Origin: Natranaerobius trueperi
GTDB taxonomy: Bacteria; Bacillota; Natranaerobiia; Natranaerobiales; Natranaerobiaceae
Reading direction: 5' to 3'
Length of the DNA: 64,000 bases
Assembly (NCBI RefSeq): GCF_002216005.1
Contig: NZ_NIQC01000001.1
Location: forward strand, 62,001 to 126,000
In this document: piece by piece, positions 7,575-16,502 of the stretch
Layout: every line of letters starts with the position of its first letter
Numbering within the stretch: the stretch's first letter is position 1
Translations under genes and position numbers: made by a program
The notes under the pieces: model-generated
Told to the model about the DNA's origin: nothing
The model's input: only the letters and a program-made list of their open reading frames with translations
The model's database searches: none

Positions 7575-8970
7575 AAGTAGTGAGTTCTTTTTTGGGTTCA
7601 AAATATGAAAGTTTTTTAAATGTTGTTTTAAACCATAACATTCCAATAGCAAAAAAAGTAAAATCAGATAATCCTAAAGATAACCAAATACCTGTTGCAC
7701 CTAATGTTGTTTGTGATGTTAAAAACAGTGATAAAGGTATACCTACAAAACCAACCCTAATAAGACTAATAATTAAGGCAGGTACCGCTTTACCTAAACC
7801 TTGAAATGCATGAGCAGATATCAGTCCACTACCTAAAAATGGATAACACACAGGTAGTATTTTAAGATAACTAACAGTATGATCCATAACTTCTTGTTCT
7901 TCAGAAAAGATACTTATGAAAAATTGCGGAAAAGAAAATAAAATAATTCCCATAAAAGTCATAAATCCAACAGCCATAATTTGAGCAGTCCAGTAAGACT
8001 TACGTACTCTTTCCATTTCTCCTGCTCCATAATTTTGACCTACCATAGTAACTGTACTTATCCCAATTGCTATCCCAGGTAAAATAGCTAGTGAATCAAT
8101 GCGAAAACCTAGTCCTAAAGCAGTTACTGCCTCTTCTCCAAAACCTGTAGCTAAACGATTATATACAAACAGTGTCATAGACATCATAGCTTGTGAAGCT
8201 GAAGCTGGTAGACCTACTGTCATGGTTTCTTTTATGATATTAATATCAAAAATTAATTTAGTCATATCAAATTTAATAGTCGACCTTTCAGAATAAAAGT
8301 GCCAAACTAGAAATACTAACCCTAAGAATCTACTTAAAACAGTAGCTAAAGCTGCACCTCCGACTCCCATAGCAGGTATTGGACCTAAACCAAAAATAAA
8401 AATAGGGTCTAATAAAATATTAAATCCAACAGCTACAAATTGTTTTTTCATAGATGTCTTCATATCACCTTCACCGCGAAGTATACCATCAAATGCTAAA
8501 AACAAGAAGAAAATTAAATTACCCCAAAATATAATACTGGTATAATCTAAAGCCATAGAAAAAAGATTACCTGTTGCACCCATAAGAGAAATTATATGTC
8601 GTGCAAATAACACACCAATAATAGTAGTTATAATTCCAAAAACTATGGCTAATGTAATTGCTTGAGAAGCTGTTTTTTCTGCCTGTTCTTGTTCATTTGC
8701 ACCTAAACTTCTAGCTATATATGAACTAGACCCTACTGCAACTGCATTTCCTATAGCTATTAAAATAAATAAAATTGGCATATTCATACTTACAGCAGCA
8801 ATAGCATCAGAGCTTATTCTACTAACAAAAAATGTATCCACTATATTAAAGATAGTTTGTAAAAACATTCCGCCCATAATAGGAAGTGACAACCTTATTA
8901 GTTTTTTAGGTATGCTACCTGTTGTTAAATCACGTTTTTGTGAAACTGTTTCTGTTGTCAAATAAATCAC
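7573..8970 (-). CDS. MATE-family multidrug/Na+ antiporter 1
   Basis: At 465 residues with twelve predicted hydrophobic segments, this is a full-length MATE exporter. Two repeated halves are visible, each starting with the MATE signature region: LIRLSLPIMGGMFLQTIFNIVD near residue 27 and the equivalent TVGLPASASQAMMSMT near residue 250. MATE proteins export cationic drugs or metabolites in exchange for Na+ or H+. The sequence resembles the NorM/DinF-like bacterial branch; the substrate cannot be assigned. It stands alone, with no adjacent regulator. It is less like the other two MATE copies in this window than they are like each other. Confidence 0.93.
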   Translation of the reverse strand: MIYLTTETVSQKRDLTTGSIPKKLIRLSLPIMGGMFLQTIFNIVDTFFVSRISSDAIAAVSMNMPILFILIAIGNAVAVGSSSYIARSLGANEQEQAEKTASQAITLAIVFGIITTIIGVLFARHIISLMGATGNLFSMALDYTSIIFWGNLIFFLFLAFDGILRGEGDMKTSMKKQFVAVGFNILLDPIFIFGLGPIPAMGVGGAALATVLSRFLGLVFLVWHFYSERSTIKFDMTKLIFDINIIKETMTVGLPASASQAMMSMTLFVYNRLATGFGEEAVTALGLGFRIDSLAILPGIAIGISTVTMVGQNYGAGEMERVRKSYWTAQIMAVGFMTFMGIILFSFPQFFISIFSEEQEVMDHTVSYLKILPVCYPFLGSGLISAHAFQGLGKAVPALIISLIRVGFVGIPLSLFLTSQTTLGATGIWLSLGLSDFTFFAIGMLWFKTTFKKLSYFEPKKELTT

Positions 8971-9059
8971 CTCATTTCCTTTGAGCCTCTAAATAATGAT
9001 ATCACCGACTCTAAAATAAAAAAAGTGGTTATATTAAAATTTCTAATTAATAATAAAAA

Positions 9060-9080
9060 AGTCGCAGCTAAACTGCGACT
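9060..9080 (-). terminator. Intrinsic terminator of the ferredoxin gene
   Basis: AGTCGCAG (9060-9067) pairs with CTGCGACT (9073-9080). On the minus strand the stem is followed by TTTTTTATTATT. Confidence 0.85.
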
Positions 9081-9094
9081 TAAAGGACTACTAT

Positions 9095-9820
9095 TTACTT
9101 TTTCTCTCCATTTACTCCGATTACTTGTTGATTAATTTCTAAATCTGTTCCTGACATTTCAATAGCTTTATTTACAATACTTAGAAGTCCTGAACAACAA
9201 GGTACTTCCATAATTGCTACAGTGACGCTTTTTATATCATTAACAGTAAATATTTGTGCTAACTTTTCAATATAAGCATCAGCTTCATCTAGTTTAGGAC
9301 AACCAATAGCAACTGATTTACCTTTTAATAATTTTCTGTGAAACTCAGGATAGGCAACAGGTACACAATCAGCAGCCACTAACAGATCACTATCCTCAAA
9401 ATAAGGTGCATGTGGTGAAACTAAATGTAGCTGTACAGGCCATTGTTCTAGCTCTGAACTCGCTTCTTTACTATTATCTTCCTTAGTGTCTATTTTTTTA
9501 TTAATTTGCATTATTCTACTTCCAGGACATCCTCCACCAACTGGTGCTTGTTGTTCTTTTTTAGCCTTCTCTTTTCTTAGCTCTTCAAGTCGTTCTTTAA
9601 CAGCTTCTTCATCAAAATTTTCTGCTTCACGCTCAATAATTTGAATTGCATCTTGTGGGCACTCACCAAGACAATCTCCTAATCCGTCACATAATTTATC
9701 TTCTACTAAACGAGCTTTTCCATCAATAATTTCAATAGCACCTTCTTCACATGCGGGTACACATAAACCACAACCGTCGCACTTTTCTTCATCTATTTGA
9801 ACAATTTTTCTTTTGACCAT
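9095..9820 (-). CDS. ATP-independent ferredoxin-type protein with 4Fe-4S domain
   Basis: The N-terminal 65 residues carry two ferredoxin-like motifs. The first, CDGCGLCVPACEEGAIEI, is a complete CxxCxxCxxxC cluster site. The second, CDGLGDCLGECPQDAIQI, lacks the second Cys, as is common in this conserved family, so only one regular 4Fe-4S cluster is certain. The remaining 175 residues form a separate domain with further Cys residues (AADCVPVAYPEF, AIGCPKLDEAD, EVPCCSGLL). These proteins are found in anaerobes, often near hydrogenase or detoxification genes. The exact redox partner is unknown. The upstream region carries a CRP/FNR-like palindrome. Confidence 0.88.
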   Translation of the reverse strand: MVKRKIVQIDEEKCDGCGLCVPACEEGAIEIIDGKARLVEDKLCDGLGDCLGECPQDAIQIIEREAENFDEEAVKERLEELRKEKAKKEQQAPVGGGCPGSRIMQINKKIDTKEDNSKEASSELEQWPVQLHLVSPHAPYFEDSDLLVAADCVPVAYPEFHRKLLKGKSVAIGCPKLDEADAYIEKLAQIFTVNDIKSVTVAIMEVPCCSGLLSIVNKAIEMSGTDLEINQQVIGVNGEKK

Positions 9821-9855
9821 CCGAATTACCTCCTCTGTTGTTAATTGTTAGCTAC

Positions 9856-9896
9856 ATTTTAACAGTAGATGTTTAGTGGATCTGTGATACGTATCA
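9856..9896 (-). promoter_or_regulatory. CRP/FNR-like site centred at about -41.5 of the ferredoxin promoter
   Basis: A perfect palindrome TGATACGTATCA lies at 9885-9896. On the minus strand a -10-like TAAAAT is at 9861-9856. If its first base is -12, the palindrome is centred at -41.5, the standard class II position for CRP/FNR activators. The TGAT-N4-ATCA half-sites match the FNR layout. The promoter call is by eye. Confidence 0.5.
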
Positions 9897-9911
9897 TACT
9901 CAGAATAATTT

Positions 9912-10997
9912 TTAATGATTTTTTGTAGGTAGAGGTAATTCCTTCGTTGTATTGTCATCTAAATTATACTTTTCTACATCACGAATAGGTGTTTCATAAA
10001 CAAATTTATCACCATTAGGTCCCCAAGATGCATTATTTATACCAGGTACATCTTTTTTAGAAAAATCATTTAAATCAACTAGAGTAGTAATCGGACCACC
10101 TTTATCCTCTACTGTAATTAACAGATGTTCTCCTGTAGGCGATAAATTTAAACTTGGCTCAAACCCTTGAAAATCAAAACTTTGCACTCTATCTCCGTTA
10201 GTATTATAAATCTCAATAGTACTTCCTACATTTGAATCAAGTGCTACAATAAACATATCTTTTTCTCTAGGAGTTATATAACCAACTTCTAGGTCTAACA
10301 CCTGATTATTAAAACCCTTAATTTGGTTACTAGTACCATCTTCTAAATTTAATTCCTTTATCTGCCTTTGATTTTCTTCATATATAATTCCTTTATCACT
10401 ATCTAATAACTCAAACATAACCTGTCCTTCACTATGGTATAAAGAATCTATTGACTTGTCATCTACATTATATTTTTCAATTTCAGAGTCAGTTAAACCA
10501 CTAGGTTTAAAGTAAAGAGAATCATCTTCTAGATAACCTTTTATCCATTCTGCTCCAAGAACATCTATCGAATTAAAATCAGTATCTAAAATTTCTAACT
10601 CCCCTATTTCTTGTGGTAAAATTAGATACTCACCGGTGAAATCTAAATAAGAAGCAAGGTTAACCCAAAATTCAGTTTCTATTACTTCATTTTCATCCGT
10701 TTCTAGGTCATGATAAAAGATTTCCCAATGTTTTTCTCTCTCATCTTTTTCATAATAGTCTTCTCTTAGACCAGTATAAAGAACTTTTTTATCAGAAATA
10801 AAGAGTGGTTTTTCTCTTCTTACAAGCTCAATATCACTTACAGATTGTGTTTTTTCTTCATTTGAAGATTCATCAATAGGTTCATCCACTTCCTCTTCAC
10901 CATTTTCATCTCCACAACCAGTTAACATTATTAGGGTAGTTACTAAAAGTATTAACAGCACAATATTTTTAGACTTATCTTGTAACAACTTATGCAT
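9912..10997 (-). CDS. Exported lipoprotein, beta-propeller-like
   Basis: The N-terminus MHKLLQDKSKNIVLLILLV continues to a lipobox LTGC, so the mature protein is a membrane-anchored lipoprotein. An acidic linker (residues about 30-50) follows. The rest is a series of short strands with repeated WD40/TolB-like pieces such as LNLSPTGEHLLITVED and ASWGPNGDKFVYETP, typical of a beta-propeller. I do not recognise a catalytic site. Propeller lipoproteins commonly bind other envelope components, but the partner here is unknown. It lies between the ferredoxin gene and the MATE pseudogene on the same strand. Confidence 0.8.
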   Translation of the reverse strand: MHKLLQDKSKNIVLLILLVTTLIMLTGCGDENGEEEVDEPIDESSNEEKTQSVSDIELVRREKPLFISDKKVLYTGLREDYYEKDEREKHWEIFYHDLETDENEVIETEFWVNLASYLDFTGEYLILPQEIGELEILDTDFNSIDVLGAEWIKGYLEDDSLYFKPSGLTDSEIEKYNVDDKSIDSLYHSEGQVMFELLDSDKGIIYEENQRQIKELNLEDGTSNQIKGFNNQVLDLEVGYITPREKDMFIVALDSNVGSTIEIYNTNGDRVQSFDFQGFEPSLNLSPTGEHLLITVEDKGGPITTLVDLNDFSKKDVPGINNASWGPNGDKFVYETPIRDVEKYNLDDNTTKELPLPTKNH

Positions 10998-11163
10998 CTT
11001 AAAACACCTCCAGATTAGTTTATTTTCGCTAGGTTATTAAATTTCTTAGCCAGTGTGTCTCCTTTATGTAAAACCTAAACAAATAGTATAATTTTACCTA
11101 CACTATCTGTTTCTATGGTAATATATTCTATAAAATAGTTTGTTTTTCCTGTTATTATAGGTA

Positions 11164-12043
11164 TTAACTTTCAACAGTATATTTTTCTTCAGAAACTATC
11201 TCCTTTTCTTTCCATTTACGTGCAGTTAATACACCTTGTAATAATTGTGTAAGAGCCATACCTATCCAGATACCTGATGATTGTAGACCAATAATAAAAG
11301 CAAAAAAGTAAGCAAACGGAATTCTAAGTATAACCCATGTTGAAATATAGAAAGGTGCCATAGTGTCACCTGCACCCTGTAGAGCATTTGCTAAAATAAG
11401 TCCCATAGCATGTATTGGTTCAACAATTGCTAATATCCGTACAAAATTACTACCAATCCTAATAACCTCTGGTTCACCATCAAATAAGTTAATTAACTAT
11501 TAAGTTAGTTGCAAAATCAATCTAGGTCGGTGTTTTAGTATCCCCTGTACCTTGAAAAATAGAGCGTAAGGTAAAATTGCCCAAGAAAAATATTAAACCT
11601 GCAAAAAAGATTGTTAGGTACTTAGACCCTAAAAGTAATAGATCACCTTCTGCTCCTAATAAATGCATAATTCCTTCAGAAAATAACAGGCCTATTAATG
11701 TATTAGCAGAAGCAAAAATCACAAAAAAATACAATGCCTGTCCGGTAGCATTTATCGCTCCCTTTATGTCTTTATCTCCATAGTATCTTGCAATAGTCGC
11801 TGTTGAACCTATCCCAACAGCCATAATAGATATCCCAATAATTTGAATGGCCTGTCGTGCCATCCCGACAGCGCCAACTGCATCTGAACCTAAATGTCCA
11901 ACCATCATCATATCAACAGCACCAACTAAGATCATCATGGTTGACTGTATCATAACGGGCCATGCCAAAAAAGTTACAGCTTTGTATAAATTACCATTTA
12001 AGATTAATTCTCTTCTTTGTTCACCGGACAGTTGTTTAAACAT
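11164..12043 (-). pseudogene. MATE exporter 2, broken by a central deletion
   Basis: Two fragments match the start and end of a MATE exporter. The first (12043 to 11522, 173 residues) runs from the N-terminus to IFQGTGDTKTPT and then a stop. The second (from about 11490 to 11164) reads GEPEVIRIGSNFVRI and continues to the C-terminus in a different frame. Comparison with the intact MATE at 53026-54453, which it closely resembles (IFQGAGDTKTPL; QEPEVITIGATFIRV), shows that about 200 residues between these points are missing. The remaining N-terminal half has only about six helices and is unlikely to transport. Confidence 0.88.
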
Positions 12044-12056
12044 ACATGTCTCTCCT

Positions 12057-12106
12057 TTTCAAATTATATTACTAATTAACATATTATTTAGTAATATAAT
12101 TTGAAA
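12057..12106. promoter_or_regulatory. Perfect 19-bp inverted repeat in the MATE pseudogene leader
   Basis: TTTCAAATTATATTACTAA (12057-12075) is exactly reverse-complemented at 12088-12106, with a 12-base spacer. It lies just upstream of the ribosome site of the broken MATE gene. It could be a regulator operator or an RNA hairpin close to the ribosome site; nothing in the sequence decides between them. Confidence 0.6.
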
Positions 12107-12160
12107 TGCTTATGTAGGTTTTTTCGTGAAGCGAAATTAAAATCCTTTTTGATAAAAAAA

Positions 12161-12181
12161 TGGGACCTGTCTTAGGTCCCA
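12161..12181 (-). terminator. Intrinsic terminator of the lytic transglycosylase gene
   Basis: TGGGACCT (12161-12168) pairs with AGGTCCCA (12174-12181); the minus strand continues TTTTTTTATC. Confidence 0.88.
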
Positions 12182-12184
12182 AAT

Positions 12185-12982
12185 TTAGTGAGTATGTTTT
12201 TGTAACTTGTTTTCAAATACTGTAGCCTCTTCTAATACCCAATGTGAAAAACTGCTTTCTGCTGTACCATTACGACTCATATAGCTAGATAGTCCACCTT
12301 GACCACGGTTATAAGCAGTTAATGCTTTGTGAATATCACCATCATATGTGTCAATTAAATATCTTAATAGTTTAGTTCCAAGCTTAACATTAAAGAATGG
12401 GTCATATAATCGTTCTTGATAATACTCGAAATTATAGTTATTAGATAGTGCTTCTGCAGTATGTGGCATAAGCTGCATTAGCCCTATAGCTCCTGCTCCA
12501 CTAACGTTTTGTGGATCAAAATGACTTTCTACTTTTATTAAGCCTAGTAATAGTGCTAAGTCTAACTCTAAACCTTTTGCTTGATCAAGTATTTTTTCAG
12601 ATACTTCTTTAGGTAATGGTGTAATTTCAGAAATCATTTTAGCTTCTGGTTCTAATTGTTCAAATGGTGTTTCAAAAATATGAAAGTTAGTATCATCCTC
12701 TATAACTTCATCTTCAGTATCTTTTCTATTAGAGAACTGTTTTCTTACCCTGCTGACTGTTTGGGTCTCATCATGCTCTGTGAGAGTTTCTTGTTCTACT
12801 TGTTGTTTTAAATAGCTTCTAATCCGATATAAATCTAATTGTCCTTCAAAGCTTTCTGTTCTATCTTCACTACTAAATAAAGATACAGTTTCATCTTCAA
12901 GTAAGAGTAAGTAAGCCATGATTAAAATTAATCCAATGACAAACAGTAAATAAAGCTTATCTGCGCCCCCAATGGTATGCAT
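12185..12982 (-). CDS. Membrane-anchored lytic transglycosylase
   Basis: I choose the ATG at 12982 (265 residues) because AAGGAGGGA lies just before it; the longer frame begins at 13012 without a good site. Residues about 8-26 form a membrane anchor. A charged stalk follows to about residue 120. The C-terminal SLT domain starts near LALLLGLIKVESHFDP, where the Glu in KVESHF is the expected catalytic residue, then AGAIGLMQLMPHTA and ALTAYNRGQGGL. Such enzymes cut the MurNAc-GlcNAc bond of peptidoglycan and make 1,6-anhydro ends. In spore-formers related genes act in wall remodelling. Confidence 0.9.
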   Translation of the reverse strand: MHTIGGADKLYLLFVIGLILIMAYLLLLEDETVSLFSSEDRTESFEGQLDLYRIRSYLKQQVEQETLTEHDETQTVSRVRKQFSNRKDTEDEVIEDDTNFHIFETPFEQLEPEAKMISEITPLPKEVSEKILDQAKGLELDLALLLGLIKVESHFDPQNVSGAGAIGLMQLMPHTAEALSNNYNFEYYQERLYDPFFNVKLGTKLLRYLIDTYDGDIHKALTAYNRGQGGLSSYMSRNGTAESSFSHWVLEEATVFENKLQKHTH

Positions 12983-13041
12983 AGCTCTCCCTCCTTTTTC
13001 CTTTTTATGCACCTCTACAATTTATATGAAAGTTTTTCAGT

Positions 13042-13230
13042 TTAAATGTCATCTTTTTTTTTGGGATCATTTTTTATTTCATCAATTGTCATAAACCTTG
13101 ATTCTTTATCATCTAGTACACATTTCATACAGTTTATACACTCAACTTCTTTATCTAAATCACATAATTTACACTCACCACAACTATTACAGGAACTTTC
13201 AAAATCAAGAACACATTTTTGAGTCATCAT
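13042..13230 (-). CDS. Small cysteine-rich protein
   Basis: This 62-residue protein has ten Cys, nearly all in the first 42 residues (CNSCGECKLCDLDKEVECIN), spaced as CxxCxxCxxC and CxxCxxC. That pattern suits zinc or an iron-sulfur cluster. I do not recognise the family. The C-terminal 20 residues are charged and lack Cys. It is preceded by GAAAGGAGGAG and two adjacent ATG codons; either may be the start. It is not close enough to the transglycosylase gene (30 bp downstream) to rule out an operon. Confidence 0.65.
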   Translation of the reverse strand: MMTQKCVLDFESSCNSCGECKLCDLDKEVECINCMKCVLDDKESRFMTIDEIKNDPKKKDDI

Positions 13231-13433
13231 TCTCCTCCTTTCAACTCGGAATATTATAACATAATATCCTAAGATTACAATAGTTAAAAATAAGCTCTAA
13301 TCTTATCTATAGAAAATATTTCAATGGTACTAATTGTTAAATTTAACAGAATTGATTATAATTATACATATACGTGCATATTTTTTAAAAGATAGTGTAA
13401 AGCTATAAAATTAAGTTGGAAGGAGAGCTTTCT

Positions 13434-14513
13434 ATGAATCACACTAAAGTACTATTATCACTTTTTATCTCAATTATTTTAGGTTTTTTAATAATAATGC
13501 CATCTAATACCGTTGCTATGGACAAAACTATCAAGCAAACACAAATCGTAGTTGATGATACACTAGTTCCAATACCAGGAAGAATAATTAATGGTAGAAC
13601 AATGGTACCACTTAGGGGGGTTTTTGAAGAAGTTGGAGCTAATGTAAGTTGGGATAGTGAAACAGAACTAATTACTATCCATAAAGAATGGGATTTAATT
13701 AAGCTTACCCCTGGTAGTAATATAGCTGAAAAAAATTACGATGATCATGAACTAGAAAACCCACCTAAGATTTCAAGGGGTACCACTTGGCTTCCCTTAA
13801 GAGACCTTATGGAACTTTTTGAATTAGATGTAGACTGGGTAAGTGAATACAACCTTGTACGAATAACTACAGGTGATGAAGAAAAATCTATTGATAAAAT
13901 TGGAGAAAGTTTAGAACCACTCCCAGAAACATCTAATGACCAAATAGTTTATTTAACATTTGATGACGGACCTAGCAATTTAACACCACAAGTTTTAGAT
14001 TTATTAGATCAGTATGATGCCGAGGCAACTTTTTTTGTTATTGGTAGGGCAGCTAAAAATAACCCACACATCTTACAAAGAATCCATAATGAAGGACACA
14101 GAATAGGAAACCATAGTTATACCCATGATTATGACAAAGTTTACGACTCACCTGAATCTTTTGAAGAAGAACTTATTAAAACTGAAGAAATAATAAAAGA
14201 TATTATTGGAAAAGAAACAACAATCTTTCGTCCACCTGGTGGATCTTATCCGCATTTAACAGATGAAATGCGTGAGGTTCTAAATGAACATGGTTATAAA
14301 GTGTATAACTGGAGTGTATCATCTGGTGATACAGCTATACCTACACCAAAACCACAAACCATTAAACATAATGTATTAGAAGGTGTTAATACAAGACAGG
14401 ACCCAATAGTTCTCTTACATGATTCACCAGGTAGTCACAATACAATAAAAGCACTACCGAAAGTTTTACATGAATTAAGTTTTGACGGATATAACTTTAA
14501 AGCAATTCCATAA
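13434..14513 (+). CDS. Exported polysaccharide deacetylase with copper amine oxidase N-domain
   Basis: Start set at ATG 13434, behind GGAAGGAGAG; the product is 359 residues. A signal peptide covers residues about 1-28. Then comes a copper-amine-oxidase-N unit (MVPLRGVFEEVGANVSW and TTWLPLRDLMELFELDVDW). The C-terminal half is a NodB-like deacetylase: LTFDDGPSNLTPQVLDLLD with the catalytic/metal Asp pair, HSYTHDYD with metal-binding His, RPPGGSYPH, and LLHDSPGSH near the end. It would remove N-acetyl groups from peptidoglycan or another wall polymer outside the cell. The same N-domain appears in two other proteins of this window. Confidence 0.92.
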   Translation: MNHTKVLLSLFISIILGFLIIMPSNTVAMDKTIKQTQIVVDDTLVPIPGRIINGRTMVPLRGVFEEVGANVSWDSETELITIHKEWDLIKLTPGSNIAEKNYDDHELENPPKISRGTTWLPLRDLMELFELDVDWVSEYNLVRITTGDEEKSIDKIGESLEPLPETSNDQIVYLTFDDGPSNLTPQVLDLLDQYDAEATFFVIGRAAKNNPHILQRIHNEGHRIGNHSYTHDYDKVYDSPESFEEELIKTEEIIKDIIGKETTIFRPPGGSYPHLTDEMREVLNEHGYKVYNWSVSSGDTAIPTPKPQTIKHNVLEGVNTRQDPIVLLHDSPGSHNTIKALPKVLHELSFDGYNFKAIP

Positions 14514-14526
14514 ACTGTTATCAATA

Positions 14527-14550
14527 CAGGGCTGTTTTAAAATAGCCCTG
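14527..14550. terminator. Hairpin between convergent genes
   Basis: CAGGGCT (14527-14533) pairs with AGCCCTG (14544-14550), followed on the plus strand by TTATCTTTTTTC. Confidence 0.7.
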
Positions 14551-14841
14551 TTATCTTTTTTCATTAATAAGTTTTGTCGCTTTATGTTCTTCATCCTTTT
14601 TAACCTGAACAACAGCTGATACGATTTGAGATGTTTGCATCCTACTAATAGGTTGATTTCTAGTCTTTAACCTACATTTAACACCACTATCTCTTAATAT
14701 TTTATATATCTCTTGAACCTCTCCTATATTACTTTGAGCACCTGCGTATACATCTACCCAATTTTTTTTGTCATAAATATAATGTACGATAATTGCACTA
14801 GCTCCAATTAGTATCAATAGAATTTGATAAATACTAAACAT
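14551..14841 (-). CDS. Small protein with one N-terminal membrane helix
   Basis: The 96-residue protein begins with a single hydrophobic helix (residues about 4-22), then a basic cytoplasmic part. The segment EVQEIYKILRDSGVKCRLKT resembles DUF2007-type signal-transducing folds, but the match is too weak to name. It has a GGGAGGG ribosome site. No neighbour suggests a role. Confidence 0.65.
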   Translation of the reverse strand: MFSIYQILLILIGASAIIVHYIYDKKNWVDVYAGAQSNIGEVQEIYKILRDSGVKCRLKTRNQPISRMQTSQIVSAVVQVKKDEEHKATKLINEKR

Positions 14842-15058
14842 ACCATCCCTCCCTTTAATACACTAATATCCCTGTAATCTTTACTTTGATTACTCTTATG
14901 AGTTTTAAAAGTCCTATTTCAAAAAAGGTGTGAAAAAATTAGTGTATGAACATGCTAGGGTAACTACCACTTAACTAAACGTTAAATTTCATATGTTTTA
15001 TCTCAGTTTGATAGTTTAGATGATATCAAACTTTTATTAAGCTTGTCCATTTCTAGTT

Positions 15059-15676
15059 TTAATAGACCTTTTTTAGCTTTTTCCAAGCCCAAATAATCAA
15101 CAAAGTAAACAATAAACCAGATGGGATTATTACTATAAAGTCACCACCTCTTACACCCGCTCCTAAAGTCATAATGAAAAGAAGTGAAGGTAAAGATCCT
15201 AAAATAGAACCAGTTATATAAGAAATAAACGGGATATTACAAACTCCACTAGTATAACTAAGTATATCTACAGGAACTAATGGAAATAACCGAATACTAG
15301 CTATAAGTGGCCATCCACCTGACTGAATTTTAGTCAATATATCTTTACTTTTCGGGTATTTTTTAACTAACCATTCACGTCCTGAATAGTTACCTAAAAA
15401 ATATGCTAAAGTCATACCTAATATTAAACCAGTTAAATTTAAGATTAATCCTGTAAAAAAATCAAAGTATAATGAAGCTAATAATACTAACAAAGACGTA
15501 GGAAGAAAAGTTAATGGTCGAATAGTGTGCATAGTTAAAAATATAATTGGTGCATACCTTTGCCATTTAACTAATATAGGTCGCAAACTTTGTGGGCTAA
15601 TGCCTTCAGTTGCCATAAAAAAATAAGCACAAATAGCTCCAATAAACGGTAGTAGTACTAGATATCTTTTATTCAT
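15059..15676 (-). CDS. TVP38/TMEM64 (VTT-domain) membrane protein
   Basis: Length (205 residues) and hydrophobic profile fit the DedA-like VTT family. The key family sequence is visible: a pore-lining helix followed by FLGNYSGREWLVKKYPK, then SGGWPLIASIRLFPLVPVDI with the conserved Arg of the re-entrant loop. VTT proteins are scramblase/flippase-type membrane proteins implicated in moving phospholipids or undecaprenyl phosphate. The specific cargo is unknown. The hairpin AGTTTGATA/TATCAAACT at 15005-15031 lies downstream. Confidence 0.88.
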   Translation of the reverse strand: MNKRYLVLLPFIGAICAYFFMATEGISPQSLRPILVKWQRYAPIIFLTMHTIRPLTFLPTSLLVLLASLYFDFFTGLILNLTGLILGMTLAYFLGNYSGREWLVKKYPKSKDILTKIQSGGWPLIASIRLFPLVPVDILSYTSGVCNIPFISYITGSILGSLPSLLFIMTLGAGVRGGDFIVIIPSGLLFTLLIIWAWKKLKKVY

Positions 15677-15721
15677 AATAACACCACCATTAAACCAAAT
15701 TGTTTTCTAATTATACAGTTA

Positions 15722-16408
15722 TTACTCCATCTGATAATCGGTTAATAATTTTTTTAATTTTAACTGTCCATTTTCTACAACTTCTTGTTTTACCAAACCA
15801 ATTTCAGGCACATAAACTCTTGTTTCTTCAATCTCATTTTTTTCTCCCTGTATATTAATATTCATCGTACTCGTTATTTCAATACCCTCATATCTACCAA
15901 TTGGTAAATCAATAGTTGTAAGCCCAGATTGAGTAAATTCTCCTTTTCCACTATACCCCAACTCTTCACCGGATATTGGCAGTAATTCACCTTGCCACTC
16001 CCATTCATGTGTTCTATCAATGGGAAACTTAATTAAATATTGAGCTGGTACTCGTTGATATTCTCCCAAAGGGTTTTCAATTGCATCCCAAATTAATCCA
16101 TCATCTTGATAGGTATATTGTTCTAAGGTTTCATGACTTCCATAATCAAATTGAAGATGATAAGTACTTTGATCTAAAGCTTTAGTTACTGTAACTATTA
16201 CTTCATCTTCAGCTCCTTCTCCTTCAACTTGATATCTCCAACTAGCCCCTTCTTCTAATGGCCAAATTTCTCTAGAATCAGAAATATCTGCTCCTCCCGT
16301 GTTTATCCAAGCAAAAAACCAAATAATAACTCCAATAAATAAACATATCATTATAAACATAAATATTTTTTCAGCTCTACTCATAAGTACTAGCCTTCTC
16401 ATAAACAA
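15722..16408 (-). CDS. Membrane-anchored extracytoplasmic protein, function unknown
   Basis: The N-terminus (MFMRRLVLMSRAEKIFMFIM) contains an anchor helix. An internal ATG (MSRAEKIF) with GAGAAGGC before it is the likelier start. The rest is a beta-rich domain outside the membrane with WPLEEGASWRYQVEG and a final VYVPEIGLVKQEVVENGQLK, a pattern seen in several uncharacterised lipoprotein-like families that read out cell-wall or signal-transduction states. I do not recognise it. It is divergent from the next gene. Confidence 0.65.
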   Translation of the reverse strand: MFMRRLVLMSRAEKIFMFIMICLFIGVIIWFFAWINTGGADISDSREIWPLEEGASWRYQVEGEGAEDEVIVTVTKALDQSTYHLQFDYGSHETLEQYTYQDDGLIWDAIENPLGEYQRVPAQYLIKFPIDRTHEWEWQGELLPISGEELGYSGKGEFTQSGLTTIDLPIGRYEGIEITSTMNINIQGEKNEIEETRVYVPEIGLVKQEVVENGQLKLKKLLTDYQME

Positions 16409-16502
16409 ACTAATTAACCCCCTTTATATAGACATCTTTTTTAAAAAAATGGTTCACCTAAATCGTTCTTTCTTTTATAATAGTAGAAGGGAGGTGAAAA
16501 TA

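Noticed and set aside
11164-12043. Two small separate transporters
   Set aside because: Both pieces match opposite ends of one MATE protein, so this is one broken gene.
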